Assembly (NCBI RefSeq): GCF_029210495.1
Contig: NZ_JARGDK010000001.1
Location: 393,932 to 457,931, forward strand
From: Pseudothioclava nitratireducens
GTDB lineage: Bacteria > Pseudomonadota > Alphaproteobacteria > Rhodobacterales > Rhodobacteraceae
Length of the DNA stretch: 64,000 nt
Direction of reading: 5' to 3'
Shown one piece after another: positions 53,649-63,072 of the stretch. The position numbers and the translations under genes are program-made. The notes beneath the pieces are model-generated. The model had not been told where the DNA came from, did no database searches, and was given only the letters and a program-made list of their open reading frames with translations. Numbering within the stretch: the first letter of the stretch is position 1; each line of letters begins with the position of its first letter.

Positions 53649-55070
53649 ATGAGCCAAGACCGCTTCGAGCCGTTCGACACCCAACTGGACCGTGACGGAG
53701 CACTTCGGCTTCTGCGCGACGCGACGGCGGGGGCCGAGGATGGCGAGCTTTTCCTGGAGCGGCGCCGCTCGGAAGCGCTGGTCTTTGACGACGGGCGCGT
53801 GAAAACCGCCAGCTATGATGCCTCCGAGGGCTTCGGGCTTCGGGCCGTGCGGGGCGAGGTGGCGGGCTATGCGCATTCCACCGAAATCTCCGAAGCCGCG
53901 CTCCGCCGTGCCTGCGAGACCGCGCGTCGGGCGGTCGGGGATGGCGGCGGCGTGATGGCCCCGCCCCCCAAGGCGACGAATCGCAAGCTCTATGGCGACA
54001 CCGACCCGATGTCCGAAGCCCCCTTTGCTGCCAAGATCGACATCCTGCGCGAGATCGACGCTTTTACCCGTGGCCTCGACCGCCGCGTGGTGCAGGTGAC
54101 CGCCTCGATGGCGGCGAGCCTGCAAGAGGTCTTTATCCTGCGCCCCGAGGGCGGGCTGGTCAGCGATATTCGTCCGATGGCCCGTCTGAACGTCTCGGTG
54201 ATCGTCGAGGAGAACGGCCGTCGTGAGAGCGGCAGCCATGGCGGTGGTGGCCGATTCGGTCTTGCGGGGCTGATCGATCCCGCGCATTGGCAGCCCGCCG
54301 CACGGGAAGCCCTGCGGGTGGCGCTGGTCAACCTCGCGGCAGAGCCTGCGCCAGCAGGCCAGTTCGATGTGGTCCTAGGGCCGGGCTGGCCGGGGGTGCT
54401 TCTTCATGAAGCCGTTGGGCACGGTCTTGAGGGCGACTTCAACCGCAAGAAATCCTCGGCGTTCGCGGGTCTCATGGGTCAGCAGGTCGCGGCGAAGGGC
54501 GTCACGGTTCTCGATGACGGCACGATCCCCGACCGTCGCGGCTCGATCACGGTGGATGACGAGGGCACGCCCTCCGGCAAGAACGTGCTGATCGAGGACG
54601 GGATTCTCGTGGGCTACATGCAAGACCGCCAGAACGCGCGTCTGATGGGGGTGGAGACGACCGGCAACGGACGCCGTGAGAGCTATGCCCATATCCCGAT
54701 GCCGCGCATGACCAACACCTATATGCTGGGCGGCGAGGCCGATCCGGCGGCGATTCTGGCCGATCTGAAGGACGGGATCTACGCCGTGGGCTTTGGGGGC
54801 GGTCAGGTCGACATCACCAACGGCAAGTTCGTGTTCTCCTGCACCGAAGCCTATCGGGTGAAGAACGGTGTCGTCGGCGCGCCGGTAAAGGGCGCCACGC
54901 TGATCGGCGACGGCCCCACCGCGATGCGGCAGATCCGCGCCATCGGCAACGATATGGCGCTCGACCCCGGTATCGGCAATTGCGGCAAGGCGGGTCAATG
55001 GGTGCCGGTGGGCGTGGGTCAACCGACGCTGATGATCGGCGGGCTGACGGTCGGCGGTTCCGCTGCGTGA
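53649..55070 (+). CDS. tldD: Metalloprotease TldD
   Basis: A 473-residue protease of the TldD/PmbA (U62) family. The HExxxH zinc motif is at residues 253-258 (HEAVGHGLEGDF). DDGRVKTASYDASEGFGLRAV at the N-terminus and GNCGKAGQWVPVGVGQP near the end are family marks. With TldE/PmbA, encoded elsewhere, it degrades unfolded peptides and processes some peptide toxins or cofactors. Divergent from ctaC. Confidence 0.95.
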   Translation: MSQDRFEPFDTQLDRDGALRLLRDATAGAEDGELFLERRRSEALVFDDGRVKTASYDASEGFGLRAVRGEVAGYAHSTEISEAALRRACETARRAVGDGGGVMAPPPKATNRKLYGDTDPMSEAPFAAKIDILREIDAFTRGLDRRVVQVTASMAASLQEVFILRPEGGLVSDIRPMARLNVSVIVEENGRRESGSHGGGGRFGLAGLIDPAHWQPAAREALRVALVNLAAEPAPAGQFDVVLGPGWPGVLLHEAVGHGLEGDFNRKKSSAFAGLMGQQVAAKGVTVLDDGTIPDRRGSITVDDEGTPSGKNVLIEDGILVGYMQDRQNARLMGVETTGNGRRESYAHIPMPRMTNTYMLGGEADPAAILADLKDGIYAVGFGGGQVDITNGKFVFSCTEAYRVKNGVVGAPVKGATLIGDGPTAMRQIRAIGNDMALDPGIGNCGKAGQWVPVGVGQPTLMIGGLTVGGSAA

Positions 55071-55090
55071 AATCGCAGTTCAGTTGGCAG

Positions 55091-55118
55091 CGCGCGCAGT
55101 CCATCAGCGCGCGTTTTG
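55091..55118 (+). terminator. Terminator after tldD
   Basis: CGCGCGC (55091-55097) pairs with GCGCGCG (55107-55113) around a nine-base loop, followed by TTTT. Confidence 0.65.
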
Positions 55119-55164
55119 CTGTCTAGGGGAAAATTTTCGCAAAATTCCCGCTTTTGGCGAGTTG

Positions 55165-55179
55165 GTAACGACTTGTTAA
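55165..55179 (+). promoter_or_regulatory. CtrA-like box before dprA
   Basis: GTAA-N7-TTAA (55165-55168 and 55176-55179) differs from the CtrA consensus TTAA-N7-TTAA by one base, about 46 bases before the dprA start. Two further TTAA tetramers follow at 55182 and 55191. CtrA is known to control competence-type genes including dprA in Rhodobacter capsulatus. Confidence 0.4.
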
Positions 55180-55224
55180 CGTTAAGCGAGTTAAGACGGT
55201 CTTGCGATTGAGGCGGAGGACTGG

Positions 55225-56373
55225 ATGAAAACCGATTTGTTTTCTTACCCCACCCCCTTCACCCCACCCACCACGGAAGAAGACGAACTCGCGCTTCTCC
55301 GCCTCATTCGCTCTCGTCGTGTGGGGCCGACGACATTTCACCGAATGATGGCCGAACATGGCACGGCGCAAGCAGCGCTGGAGGCGTTGCCAGAGGTGGC
55401 CCGCGCCGCCGGTGTCTCCGACTACGAAACCTGCCCAGCGGGCGTCGCCGAAGCGGAGCTGCGTGCGGGGCGCCGGGCGGGCGCGCGGCTGATCGTACAT
55501 GGATCGGCGGACTATCCGGCGGAACTGATGGATCTGAGCGACGCGCCTGCCGTGCTCTGGGCGATGGGCGATCCGGCACTGTTGCAGCGCCCGAAGATCG
55601 CCGTGGTCGGGGCACGCAATGCCTCGTCGCTGGGAACGCGAATGGCGCGGCGGCTGGCGCAGGACTTGGGTGTTGCGGGCTATGTGATTGTCTCGGGCCT
55701 TGCGCGCGGGATCGACGCCGCCGCTCATCAGGCGGCCCTCGAGACCGGCACGATCGGCGTGCAGGCGGGCGGCATCGACGTGATCTATCCTTCGGAGAAC
55801 GAGAAACTTGCCAAGGATATGGCCCGCAGCGGCCTGCGCCTGTCCGAACTGCCGCCCGGCTTGCAACCGCAAGCCCGCCACTTCCCGCAACGCAACCGGA
55901 TCATCTCGGGGCTGGCGCAGGCGGTCGTCGTAGTCGAGGCAGCCGCGCGTTCCGGCAGCCTTTTGACCGCGCGCAACGCGCTTGATCAAGGGCGCGAGGT
56001 GATGGCGGTGCCGGGGCATCCAATGGATGGGCGCGCGGGCGGCTGCAACATGCTGATCCGCGACGGCGCGCTTTTGGTTAGGGGCGCCGAAGACGTGCTC
56101 GCCGCGCTGGCCCCGCTTTCAAGCCCGATACAAACTGCGACAGGCACCTCCGACCGCGCTACGCTACGCCCAGTGCAGGCATCCCCAGAAACCGCCACGC
56201 TCGAAGACCGCATCCTTGGCCTGATCGGCCCCAGCCCCACCGCCGAGGATCAGGTCATCCGCGACCTGAGCGCCGATGCGATGCGGTTCGCCGAGGCTGT
56301 TCTGCAACTGGAACTCGATGGCCGCATCCAGCGTCACCCCGGCGGTCTTCTGAGCCGGGCTGAGGCCGCCTGA
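55225..56373 (+). CDS. dprA: DNA-processing protein DprA
   Basis: A 382-residue ssDNA-binding protein that loads RecA during natural transformation and gene-transfer-agent uptake. An N-terminal SAM-like part precedes the Rossmann-type core with VVGARNASSLGTRMARRLA and VSGLARGIDAAAHQAAL. LPPGLQPQARHFPQRNRIISG and VVVEAAARSGSLLTARNALDQGR are conserved. A C-terminal winged helix (about residues 320-378) is present, as in longer members. ATG 55225 has GGAGGA upstream. Confidence 0.95.
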   Translation: MKTDLFSYPTPFTPPTTEEDELALLRLIRSRRVGPTTFHRMMAEHGTAQAALEALPEVARAAGVSDYETCPAGVAEAELRAGRRAGARLIVHGSADYPAELMDLSDAPAVLWAMGDPALLQRPKIAVVGARNASSLGTRMARRLAQDLGVAGYVIVSGLARGIDAAAHQAALETGTIGVQAGGIDVIYPSENEKLAKDMARSGLRLSELPPGLQPQARHFPQRNRIISGLAQAVVVVEAAARSGSLLTARNALDQGREVMAVPGHPMDGRAGGCNMLIRDGALLVRGAEDVLAALAPLSSPIQTATGTSDRATLRPVQASPETATLEDRILGLIGPSPTAEDQVIRDLSADAMRFAEAVLQLELDGRIQRHPGGLLSRAEAA

Positions 56374-56499
56374 CCGCTTCACCCCCTCCTTTTACGGCCT
56401 CCCTCCGAACCCTGCGTTAGGCGCTCCATTGACAATCGGAGTGGAAACCCCACATGGTCCGCCCCCAATAGTGTCGCGCCGTTTGCCGAGAGGACTCCC

Positions 56500-59073
56500 A
56501 TGCCTGTTGTTGTTGTCGAATCCCCCGCCAAGGCCAAGACAATCAACAAATATCTGGGTTCGGATTATACCGTTCTGGCCTCCTTCGGCCATGTGCGCGA
56601 CCTGCCGCCGAAAGACGGTTCCGTTGATCCGGAAGACGATTTCGCGATGAAGTGGGAGGTCGCCTCCGACTCGAAAAAGCATATCAAGGCGATCACCGAC
56701 GCGCTCAAAGATGACGACACGCTGATCCTCGCAACCGACCCTGATCGTGAGGGGGAGGCGATCTCGTGGCACCTGCAAGAGGCGCTTGAGAAGAAGCTCA
56801 AGGGCAAGAATGTCAGCCGCGTGACGTTCAACGCGATCACCAAGAACGCGATCCTTGAAGCGATGAAGCACCCGCGTGAGGTCGATGCCCCGCTGGTCGA
56901 GGCCTATCTCGCCCGTCGCGCGCTCGACTATCTGGTGGGCTTCAACCTCTCGCCGGTTCTGTGGCGCAAGCTTCCGGGCGCGAAATCGGCGGGCCGGGTG
57001 CAGTCGGTCTGCCTGCGACTCATCGTCGAGCGCGAGATGGAGATCGAGGCCTTCAAGGCCCGCGAATACTGGAGCGTGACCGCTGGTCTGCGCACACCGC
57101 GCGGGCAAGACTTCGAGGCCCGCCTGACCGTGCTGGGCGGCAAGAAGCTCGAGAAATTCGACCTCGCCAATGAGACCGCCGCGGAACTCGCCGTGCAGGC
57201 GGTGACCTCGCGCGATCTCTTCGTGAAATCGGTCGAGGCCAAACCCGCGAGTCGCAACCCCTGGGCGCCGTTCATGACCTCGACGCTCCAGCAGGAGGCG
57301 AGCCGCAAATTCGGCATGGGCGCCAAGGCCTGCATGTCGGCGGCGCAACGGCTCTACGAGGCGGGCTACATCACCTATATGCGGACCGACGGCATCGACA
57401 TGGCCCCCGAGGCCGTGATGGCCGCCCGCGACGAGATCAAGCGCCGCTTTGGGGAGGACTACGTTCCCGCCAGCCCGCGCATGTACAAGAACAAGGCCAA
57501 GAACGCGCAAGAGGCGCACGAATGTATCCGCCCGACGGATATGAGCCTCTCGCCCGAAAAGCTGAAAGTCGCGGATGATCAGCGCAAGATCTACGACCTG
57601 ATCTGGAAGCGCACCATCGCAAGCCAGATGGCCGCCGCCCGGATGGAACGCACCGTGGTCGATATCGCCTCGAAGGATGGCGAGGTCGAACTGCGCGCGA
57701 ACGGGCAGGTCGTCACCTTCGAGGGCTTCCTCAAGGTCTACGATCAGGGGCGCGATGACGACGAGGACGAGGATGGCAAGCGCTTGCCGCAACTGATGGA
57801 GGGCGAGCCCTCCGAGAAGCGTGCGATCACGCCCGAACAGCATTTCACCCAGCCGCCGCCCCGCTACACCGAGGCGACGCTGGTCAAACGGATGGAAGAG
57901 CTCGGCATCGGGCGCCCCTCGACCTATGCCTCGATCGTGACCACGATTCAGGACCGCGGCTATGTGCGCAAGGACAAGAATCGCCTGATCCCCGAGGATA
58001 CCGGGCGTTTGGTAACGGCGTTCCTGAGCAACTATTTCCGCCGCTACGTGGAATATGACTTCACTGCGGACCTCGAGGACCAGCTCGACGACATCTCGGC
58101 AGGCGATCGCAACTACAAGGAAGTGCTCGCGCGGTTCTGGCGCGATTTCTCGGCCGCTCTGGGTGAGACCGCCGATCTGCGCATCGGCGAGGTTCTGGAG
58201 AAGATCGACGAGGTTCTGGCCCCGCATCTCTACCCGCCGCGCGCGGATGGTGGCGACCCGCGTGCCTGCCCGGTCTGTGGTGCTGGACGGCTGAACCTCA
58301 AGACTGCACGGTCTGGCGGGGCGTTCATCGGTTGCTCGAACTATCCGGAATGCCGGTTCACGCGCCCGCTCTCGGCTCCAGATGGCGATGACGCGACGCA
58401 GGCGCTCGACGGCAAGGTTCTGGGCGAGGCGGACGGTCAGGAGATCACCCTGCGCATCGGGCGCTTCGGCCCCTATGTGCAAAAGGGTGAGCCGACCGAG
58501 GATATGCCCAAGCCGCCGCGTGCGTCGCTGCCGAAAGGCTGGGCGCCGGAGGGGATTGATCTCGACCGCGCGCTGATGCTCTTGAACCTGCCCCGCGAAA
58601 TCGGGCCGCATCCCGACGATGGCGAGATGGTCGAAGCCGCTATCGGGCGCTACGGGCCCTATGTGAAGCATGGCCGCACCTATGCGAATCTGCCCGACGT
58701 GGAAGAAGTCTTCACCATCGGCATGAACCGCGCCGTCGAGGTTCTCGCGCAGAAGCTCGCACGCGGTCCGGGCCGTGGCGCAGCCGCGCAGCCGATTAAG
58801 GAGCTGGGCGAGCATCCCGAGGGCGGGCCGGTTCAGGTCATGCCGGGCCGTTACGGCCCCTATGTCAAATGGGGTAAAGTCAACGCGACACTGCCCAAGG
58901 ATGTAGAGCCCGAGGCCGTGACGATGGAGATCGCGCTGCCGCTCATCGAAGCCAAGGCGGCCAAGAAGCCCGCGAAAAAGGCGGCGGCGAAGAAACCTGC
59001 CGCCAAAAAGCCCGCTGCCAAGAAGACAACCGCTAAGAAGCCGGCAGCCAAGAAAACCGCCGCAAAGAAATAA
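56500..59073 (+). CDS. topA: DNA topoisomerase I
   Basis: An 857-residue type IA topoisomerase that relaxes negative supercoils. The Toprim domain (VVVESPAKAKTINKYLG, DPDREGEAISWHL) leads, followed by the catalytic core with active Y293 (TYMRTDG). One C4 zinc ribbon (C-P-V-C-G to GCSNYPECRF) lies at about residues 588-620, followed by TopoI repeat modules (RFGPYVQKG, RYGPYVKHG, RYGPYVKWG). The last about 35 residues are a Lys/Ala/Pro repeat like histone H1 tails. Alternative starts were not needed. Confidence 0.97.
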   Translation: MPVVVVESPAKAKTINKYLGSDYTVLASFGHVRDLPPKDGSVDPEDDFAMKWEVASDSKKHIKAITDALKDDDTLILATDPDREGEAISWHLQEALEKKLKGKNVSRVTFNAITKNAILEAMKHPREVDAPLVEAYLARRALDYLVGFNLSPVLWRKLPGAKSAGRVQSVCLRLIVEREMEIEAFKAREYWSVTAGLRTPRGQDFEARLTVLGGKKLEKFDLANETAAELAVQAVTSRDLFVKSVEAKPASRNPWAPFMTSTLQQEASRKFGMGAKACMSAAQRLYEAGYITYMRTDGIDMAPEAVMAARDEIKRRFGEDYVPASPRMYKNKAKNAQEAHECIRPTDMSLSPEKLKVADDQRKIYDLIWKRTIASQMAAARMERTVVDIASKDGEVELRANGQVVTFEGFLKVYDQGRDDDEDEDGKRLPQLMEGEPSEKRAITPEQHFTQPPPRYTEATLVKRMEELGIGRPSTYASIVTTIQDRGYVRKDKNRLIPEDTGRLVTAFLSNYFRRYVEYDFTADLEDQLDDISAGDRNYKEVLARFWRDFSAALGETADLRIGEVLEKIDEVLAPHLYPPRADGGDPRACPVCGAGRLNLKTARSGGAFIGCSNYPECRFTRPLSAPDGDDATQALDGKVLGEADGQEITLRIGRFGPYVQKGEPTEDMPKPPRASLPKGWAPEGIDLDRALMLLNLPREIGPHPDDGEMVEAAIGRYGPYVKHGRTYANLPDVEEVFTIGMNRAVEVLAQKLARGPGRGAAAQPIKELGEHPEGGPVQVMPGRYGPYVKWGKVNATLPKDVEPEAVTMEIALPLIEAKAAKKPAKKAAAKKPAAKKPAAKKTTAKKPAAKKTAAKK

Positions 59074-59080
59074 CCCCGCA

Positions 59081-59113
59081 AAGCCCCGCCACCTCGTGCG
59101 GGGCTTGCTTTAT
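59081..59113 (+). terminator. Terminator after topA
   Basis: AAGCCCCGC (59081-59089) pairs with GCGGGGCTT (59098-59106) around an eight-base loop, followed by GCTTTATT. Confidence 0.85.
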
Positions 59114-59191
59114 TGGCCTCGCTGCGTAACGTGAAGCGCCAATGCCGCAATGCGGCGATTGACAGGCGCATCGCCGCCCGCCAGAATTAAT

Positions 59192-59205
59192 TGAACGACC
59201 GTTCA
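59192..59205. promoter_or_regulatory. TetR-type palindrome before scoA
   Basis: TGAACG-AC-CGTTCA is a perfect six-base inverted repeat with a two-base centre, 13 bases before the scoA ATG and directly ahead of its ribosome binding site. The TGAACGnnCGTTCA shape fits TetR-family operators; no regulator gene is adjacent. Confidence 0.55.
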
Positions 59206-59218
59206 GTGGAGGAAGGAC

Positions 59219-59923
59219 ATGAACAAGGTTTACCCGTCCGCCGAAGCCGCCCTTGAGGGCCTTCTGCGTGATGGCATGCTGATCGCCGCCGGGGGCTTCG
59301 GCCTGTGCGGCATCCCCGAGCTTCTGATCGACGCTGTCGTGAAAAGCGGCGTCAAGGATCTGACGGTGGCCTCGAACAATGCAGGCGTCGACGGGTTCGG
59401 CCTCGGCAAGCTGCTCGACACGCGCCAGATCAAGAAGATGATGTCCTCTTACGTGGGCGAGAACGCGGAATTCATGCGCCAGTATCTCTCGGGCGAACTG
59501 GAGCTGGAATTCAACCCGCAAGGCACGCTGGCTGAGCGCATGCGCGCCGGTGGCGCTGGCATTCCCGGGTTCTACACCAAGACTGGCGTGGGCACCGTGA
59601 TCGCGGAGGGCAAGGACACCAAGATCTTCAACGGCGAAGAATACATCATGGAAGAGGGCATCTTCGCGGATCTCTCGATCGTCAAGGCGTGGAAGGCCGA
59701 TGCCTCGGGCAACGCGATCTTCCGCAAGACCGCGCGCAACTTCAACCCGCCCGCAGCCATGTGCGGCAAGGTTTGCGTGATGGAGGTCGAGGAAATCGTC
59801 CCCGTTGGCTCGCTTGACCCCGATCACATCCACCTGCCCGGCATCTATGTGCATCGCCTCATTCAAGGCGACCATGAGAAACGCATCGAACAGCGCACCG
59901 TGCGCAAGCGGGAGAACGCCTGA
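59219..59923 (+). CDS. scoA: 3-oxoacid CoA-transferase subunit A
   Basis: A 234-residue family I CoA-transferase alpha subunit. The CoA-binding [10 protein letters not shown] and [14 protein letters not shown] are conserved. It pairs with ScoB to move CoA from succinyl-CoA to acetoacetate (ketone body or PHB breakdown). GGAGGAAGG lies before ATG 59219. Its TGA overlaps the next ATG by one base. Confidence 0.95.
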   Translation: MNKVYPSAEAALEGLLRDGMLIAAGGFGLCGIPELLIDAVVKSGVKDLTVASNNAGVDGFGLGKLLDTRQIKKMMSSYVGENAEFMRQYLSGELELEFNPQGTLAERMRAGGAGIPGFYTKTGVGTVIAEGKDTKIFNGEEYIMEEGIFADLSIVKAWKADASGNAIFRKTARNFNPPAAMCGKVCVMEVEEIVPVGSLDPDHIHLPGIYVHRLIQGDHEKRIEQRTVRKRENA

Positions 59924-60552
59924 TGGCCTGGGATCGCAATCAGATGGCGGCACGCGCCGCGAAAGAACTGCAAAACGGCACCTATGTGAACCTCGGCATC
60001 GGTATCCCGACGCTGGTTCCGAACTTCATCCCCGAGGGCGTCGAGGTCGTTCTGCAATCGGAAAACGGCATGCTCGGCATGGGCCCCTTCCCCTATGAGG
60101 GCGACGAGGACCCGGACCTGATCAACGCTGGCAAGCAGACCATCACCGAACTTCCGGTGACCTCCTATTTCGATAGCTCGCAAAGCTTCGGCATGATCCG
60201 GGGCGGCAAGATCGCGATGGCGATCCTTGGCGCGATGGAAGTGGCCGAGAATGGCGATCTGGCGAACTGGATGATTCCGGGCAAGCTGGTGAAGGGCATG
60301 GGCGGCGCGATGGACCTTGTCGCGGGCGTCGGTCGTGTGGTGGTCGTCATGGACCACACCAACAAGCACGGCGAGTCGAAAGTGCTCAAGGAATGCACCC
60401 TGCCGCTGACCGGCAAATCGGTGGTCAATCGCATCATCACCAATCTGGGCGTGCTGGACGTGGTGGAAGGCGGGCTGAAGCTCATCGAACTCGCCGATGG
60501 CGTGACCGAGGAAGAATTCCGTGCTGCGACCGAGGCGACGCTGGTCAACTGA
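59923..60552 (+). CDS. scoB: 3-oxoacid CoA-transferase subunit B
   Basis: A 209-residue beta subunit. The catalytic Glu is in [12 protein letters not shown] (about residue 47), with [11 protein letters not shown] before it and GGAMDLVAG after it. The ATG lies inside the scoA stop region (TGATG), so subunits are made in equal amounts. A terminator follows. Confidence 0.95.
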   Translation: MAWDRNQMAARAAKELQNGTYVNLGIGIPTLVPNFIPEGVEVVLQSENGMLGMGPFPYEGDEDPDLINAGKQTITELPVTSYFDSSQSFGMIRGGKIAMAILGAMEVAENGDLANWMIPGKLVKGMGGAMDLVAGVGRVVVVMDHTNKHGESKVLKECTLPLTGKSVVNRIITNLGVLDVVEGGLKLIELADGVTEEEFRAATEATLVN

Positions 60553-60573
60553 CGGAGTTAGCCCTTTAAATTC

Positions 60574-60605
60574 AAGGCCTCGCCCCTCTGCGGCGGGGCC
60601 TTTTC
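60574..60605 (+). terminator. Terminator after scoAB
   Basis: AAGGCCTCGCC (60574-60584) pairs with GGCGGGGCCTT (60592-60602) with one G-T pair, then TTTTCGTTTT. Confidence 0.85.
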
Positions 60606-60757
60606 GTTTTCATCAATCGTTAAATACTCGGGGCATGTCCGCGTTTCGCAGATTGGGGCAAAGCCCCCTGAAATCGCGCTCGCAAGCACGTCAAAATTGT
60701 CTCCGATGACGAAACAAGTCCATAATCTCGCCTAAATCTGTCGCTAAAGACTGCCCA

Positions 60758-61750
60758 ATGATGAGTATGAACGCCCCCACCTCCGCGCCCCGCTCTCGTC
60801 GCCTCCGCGACGGGCTGCTGCTGGGCGGTTTGCTGGCGCTTGTGGGCCTTGGGCTCGCGGGTCTCGCCTCGCAGACCGGGTGGGCGGAAACCATGGCTCA
60901 GCTTCGGCGTCTGGACGCGCTGCAAATCCTCGGCCTGCTCGCATTGTCGTTGGTCAACTACGTCATGCGGGCGGGCCGGTGGCACGTCCTCGCGCGCCGC
61001 CTCGGCCTGAACACGGGCTTCCTGCAGAACGCGCGGCATTTCCTTGGCGGCTTCGCCATGTCGGTCACGCCCGGCCGCGTCGGCGAGCTGGTGCGGATGC
61101 GCTGGATCCGGCGCGAGACGGGCTGGGCGGTCGAACGTTCGGCGCCGCTGGTGCTCATGGATCGCGCCTCCGACCTCGCCGCGATGGGGATCATCCTCGG
61201 GGCCTCGGTCGCCTTGGCGGCAGGCGGCATCGCGGGCGCGGTGCCGGTGACTATCCTCGCCCTCGTCGCAGCGCTCGTCGCCACCCGCCCCCGGCTCCTC
61301 GCCGCGCTCATTACCGTGGCCTACCGTCTCACCGGGCGCATCCCCCGCCTCTTTGGCCGCGCCCGTAGCGCAGCCCGCTCGCTCTCGCGCTTCACCCATG
61401 CCCCCACCGCCATCGTCGCCCTCACCCTCGGCCTGCTCGGCTGGTTTGCCGAGGGCTATGCCTTCCACCTGCTGCTTGTCTGGATGGGCGCGGATATCGG
61501 CCTTGCCAAGGCGGTTGCGATCTTCGTCTTCTCGACGCTGGCGGGCGGCCTGACCGGCGCACCGGGCGGCCTTGGCGGTGCAGAGGCCGCGATGGTCGCG
61601 CTCCTTTCCCTTGACGGTATCCCGCTCGAGGTTTCCATCCCCGCCACCGCCGTCATCCGCCTGACCACGCTGTGGTTCGCCATTCTCATCGGCCTCGCGG
61701 TCTTCCCGATCGCAGAGCGCCTCTCGCTTTCGCACAAGATCGAGCCTTAA
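60758..61750 (+). CDS. Lysylphosphatidylglycerol synthase TM-region/flippase-like protein
   Basis: A 330-residue inner-membrane protein with about eight helices of the UPF0104/flippase-like family. NYVMRAGRWHVLARRLG, GGFAMSVTPGRVGELVRM and GGLTGAPGGLGGAEAAMVALL are the family marks. It lacks the cytosolic LPG synthase domain. Placed 16 bases before a DprE1-like gene, it may move a polyprenyl-linked sugar across the membrane, an inference from context. The start could be ATG 60758, 60761 or 60767. Confidence 0.85.
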   Translation: MMSMNAPTSAPRSRRLRDGLLLGGLLALVGLGLAGLASQTGWAETMAQLRRLDALQILGLLALSLVNYVMRAGRWHVLARRLGLNTGFLQNARHFLGGFAMSVTPGRVGELVRMRWIRRETGWAVERSAPLVLMDRASDLAAMGIILGASVALAAGGIAGAVPVTILALVAALVATRPRLLAALITVAYRLTGRIPRLFGRARSAARSLSRFTHAPTAIVALTLGLLGWFAEGYAFHLLLVWMGADIGLAKAVAIFVFSTLAGGLTGAPGGLGGAEAAMVALLSLDGIPLEVSIPATAVIRLTTLWFAILIGLAVFPIAERLSLSHKIEP

Positions 61751-61766
61751 AATCACAGGCAGTTCA

Positions 61767-63071
61767 ATGACCTGGACAAAAACAGAATATGCCGGATGGG
61801 GCCGCGCTCTCAGCGCGAAGGGCGAAGTCACGCGCCCCGAACGCGCCGACATGATCGCCGCCCTCGCCGCCGATGGCGCCGCGCCCGCTATGGGGATGCG
61901 CCGCTCCTACGGCGATGCCGCGCTGAACTCCGAAGGCCGCATGATCGACATGACGCGGCTCGACCGACTGCTCTCGTTCGATCCCAAAACCGGCATTCTC
62001 GAGGTCGAAGCCGGGGCGCGCATCGGTGACATCGCCGAGACCTTCGCCCCGCGCGGCTGGCTTCCGGCAGTCATGCCCGGCACCGGCTTTGCGACGATCG
62101 GCGGCTGCATCGGGCAGGATGTGCACGGCAAGAACCACCACCATCAAGGCAGCTTCGGCCAGCATGTGACCGAGATCACGCTCCTTCAAAAGGGCAAGGA
62201 GCTGCGCGTCAAACCGGGCTCCGCGCTCTTCAAGGCAACTGTGGGCGGGCTTGGCCAGACCGGGGTGATCCTGCGCGCCAAGATCCGGATGATCCCCTGC
62301 AAGGGCGACCTCGTCTTCGTCACCGAGCGACGGGCATGCAACTGGGAGGAACATCTCACGCTCCTCGATGCCTCGGAGGCGACCTACACCGTCGGCTGGA
62401 TCGACGCGACTGCGACCGGGCCCGAGCTTGGGCGTGGCATCGTCGAAGAGGGCGAGAGCGGCGCGGGGCTGGTGAAGAAGCGCGGCAAAGCGTCAAAAGT
62501 CCCACTCGACGCGCCTCATTTCGCGCTCGCAAAACCCATCGTCAAAGCCTTCAACTGGGCCTATTTCCACCGCGTGCCCGCGCGAGGGCGTACGGTGGTC
62601 AAAGCGCTTGGCGATTTCTTCTTCCCGCTGGACAAGATCCATGACTGGAACCGCCTTTACGGCAAGCGCGGCTTCTACCAGTTCCAATGCGTCGTGCCAC
62701 TCGGCGCCGCCCCCGCGCTGCGCCAGATGCTTCAGGAGATCGCGGGCTCTGGCCTCGCCTCACCGCTCGCGGTGCTCAAGCGCATGGGGCCGGGGCGCGG
62801 CGGTTACCTCTCCTTCCCGATGGAGGGCTACACGCTCGCCATCGACTTCCCGAACCGGCCCGAGGCGCGCGCGCTCATTAAACGGCTTGAGGCGATGACC
62901 TCCGAGGCGGGTGGGCGGCTCTATTTCGCCAAGGACGGGCTCGCCACCGGCGCGCAAATCCGCGCGATGTATCCCGACCTGCCGAAATGGCAACGCGAAG
63001 TGAAAAAGGCTGATCCCGACGGTGCGCTCGTCACCGATCTGGTCCGCCGTCTGAACCTAAGGACCGCATGA
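61767..63071 (+). CDS. FAD-binding oxidoreductase, DprE1-like
   Basis: A 434-residue VAO-family flavoprotein resembling decaprenylphosphoryl-ribose 2-oxidase. The N-terminal FAD domain has MRRSYGDAALNSEGRMID and MPGTGFATIGGCIGQDVHGK, with the HGKNHH segment near the flavin-facing histidine of DprE1. C-terminal ALO-type residues are near RMGPGRGGYLSF. With the next SDR it would epimerise a polyprenyl-phospho-ribose to arabinose. A prenyl-phosphate phosphoribosyltransferase was not found in this window. Confidence 0.8.
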   Translation: MTWTKTEYAGWGRALSAKGEVTRPERADMIAALAADGAAPAMGMRRSYGDAALNSEGRMIDMTRLDRLLSFDPKTGILEVEAGARIGDIAETFAPRGWLPAVMPGTGFATIGGCIGQDVHGKNHHHQGSFGQHVTEITLLQKGKELRVKPGSALFKATVGGLGQTGVILRAKIRMIPCKGDLVFVTERRACNWEEHLTLLDASEATYTVGWIDATATGPELGRGIVEEGESGAGLVKKRGKASKVPLDAPHFALAKPIVKAFNWAYFHRVPARGRTVVKALGDFFFPLDKIHDWNRLYGKRGFYQFQCVVPLGAAPALRQMLQEIAGSGLASPLAVLKRMGPGRGGYLSFPMEGYTLAIDFPNRPEARALIKRLEAMTSEAGGRLYFAKDGLATGAQIRAMYPDLPKWQREVKKADPDGALVTDLVRRLNLRTA

Positions 63072-63072
63072 C

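Noticed and set aside
56392..58815. An 807-codon open frame on the minus strand
   Set aside because: It is antisense to topA, with composition typical of a shadow.
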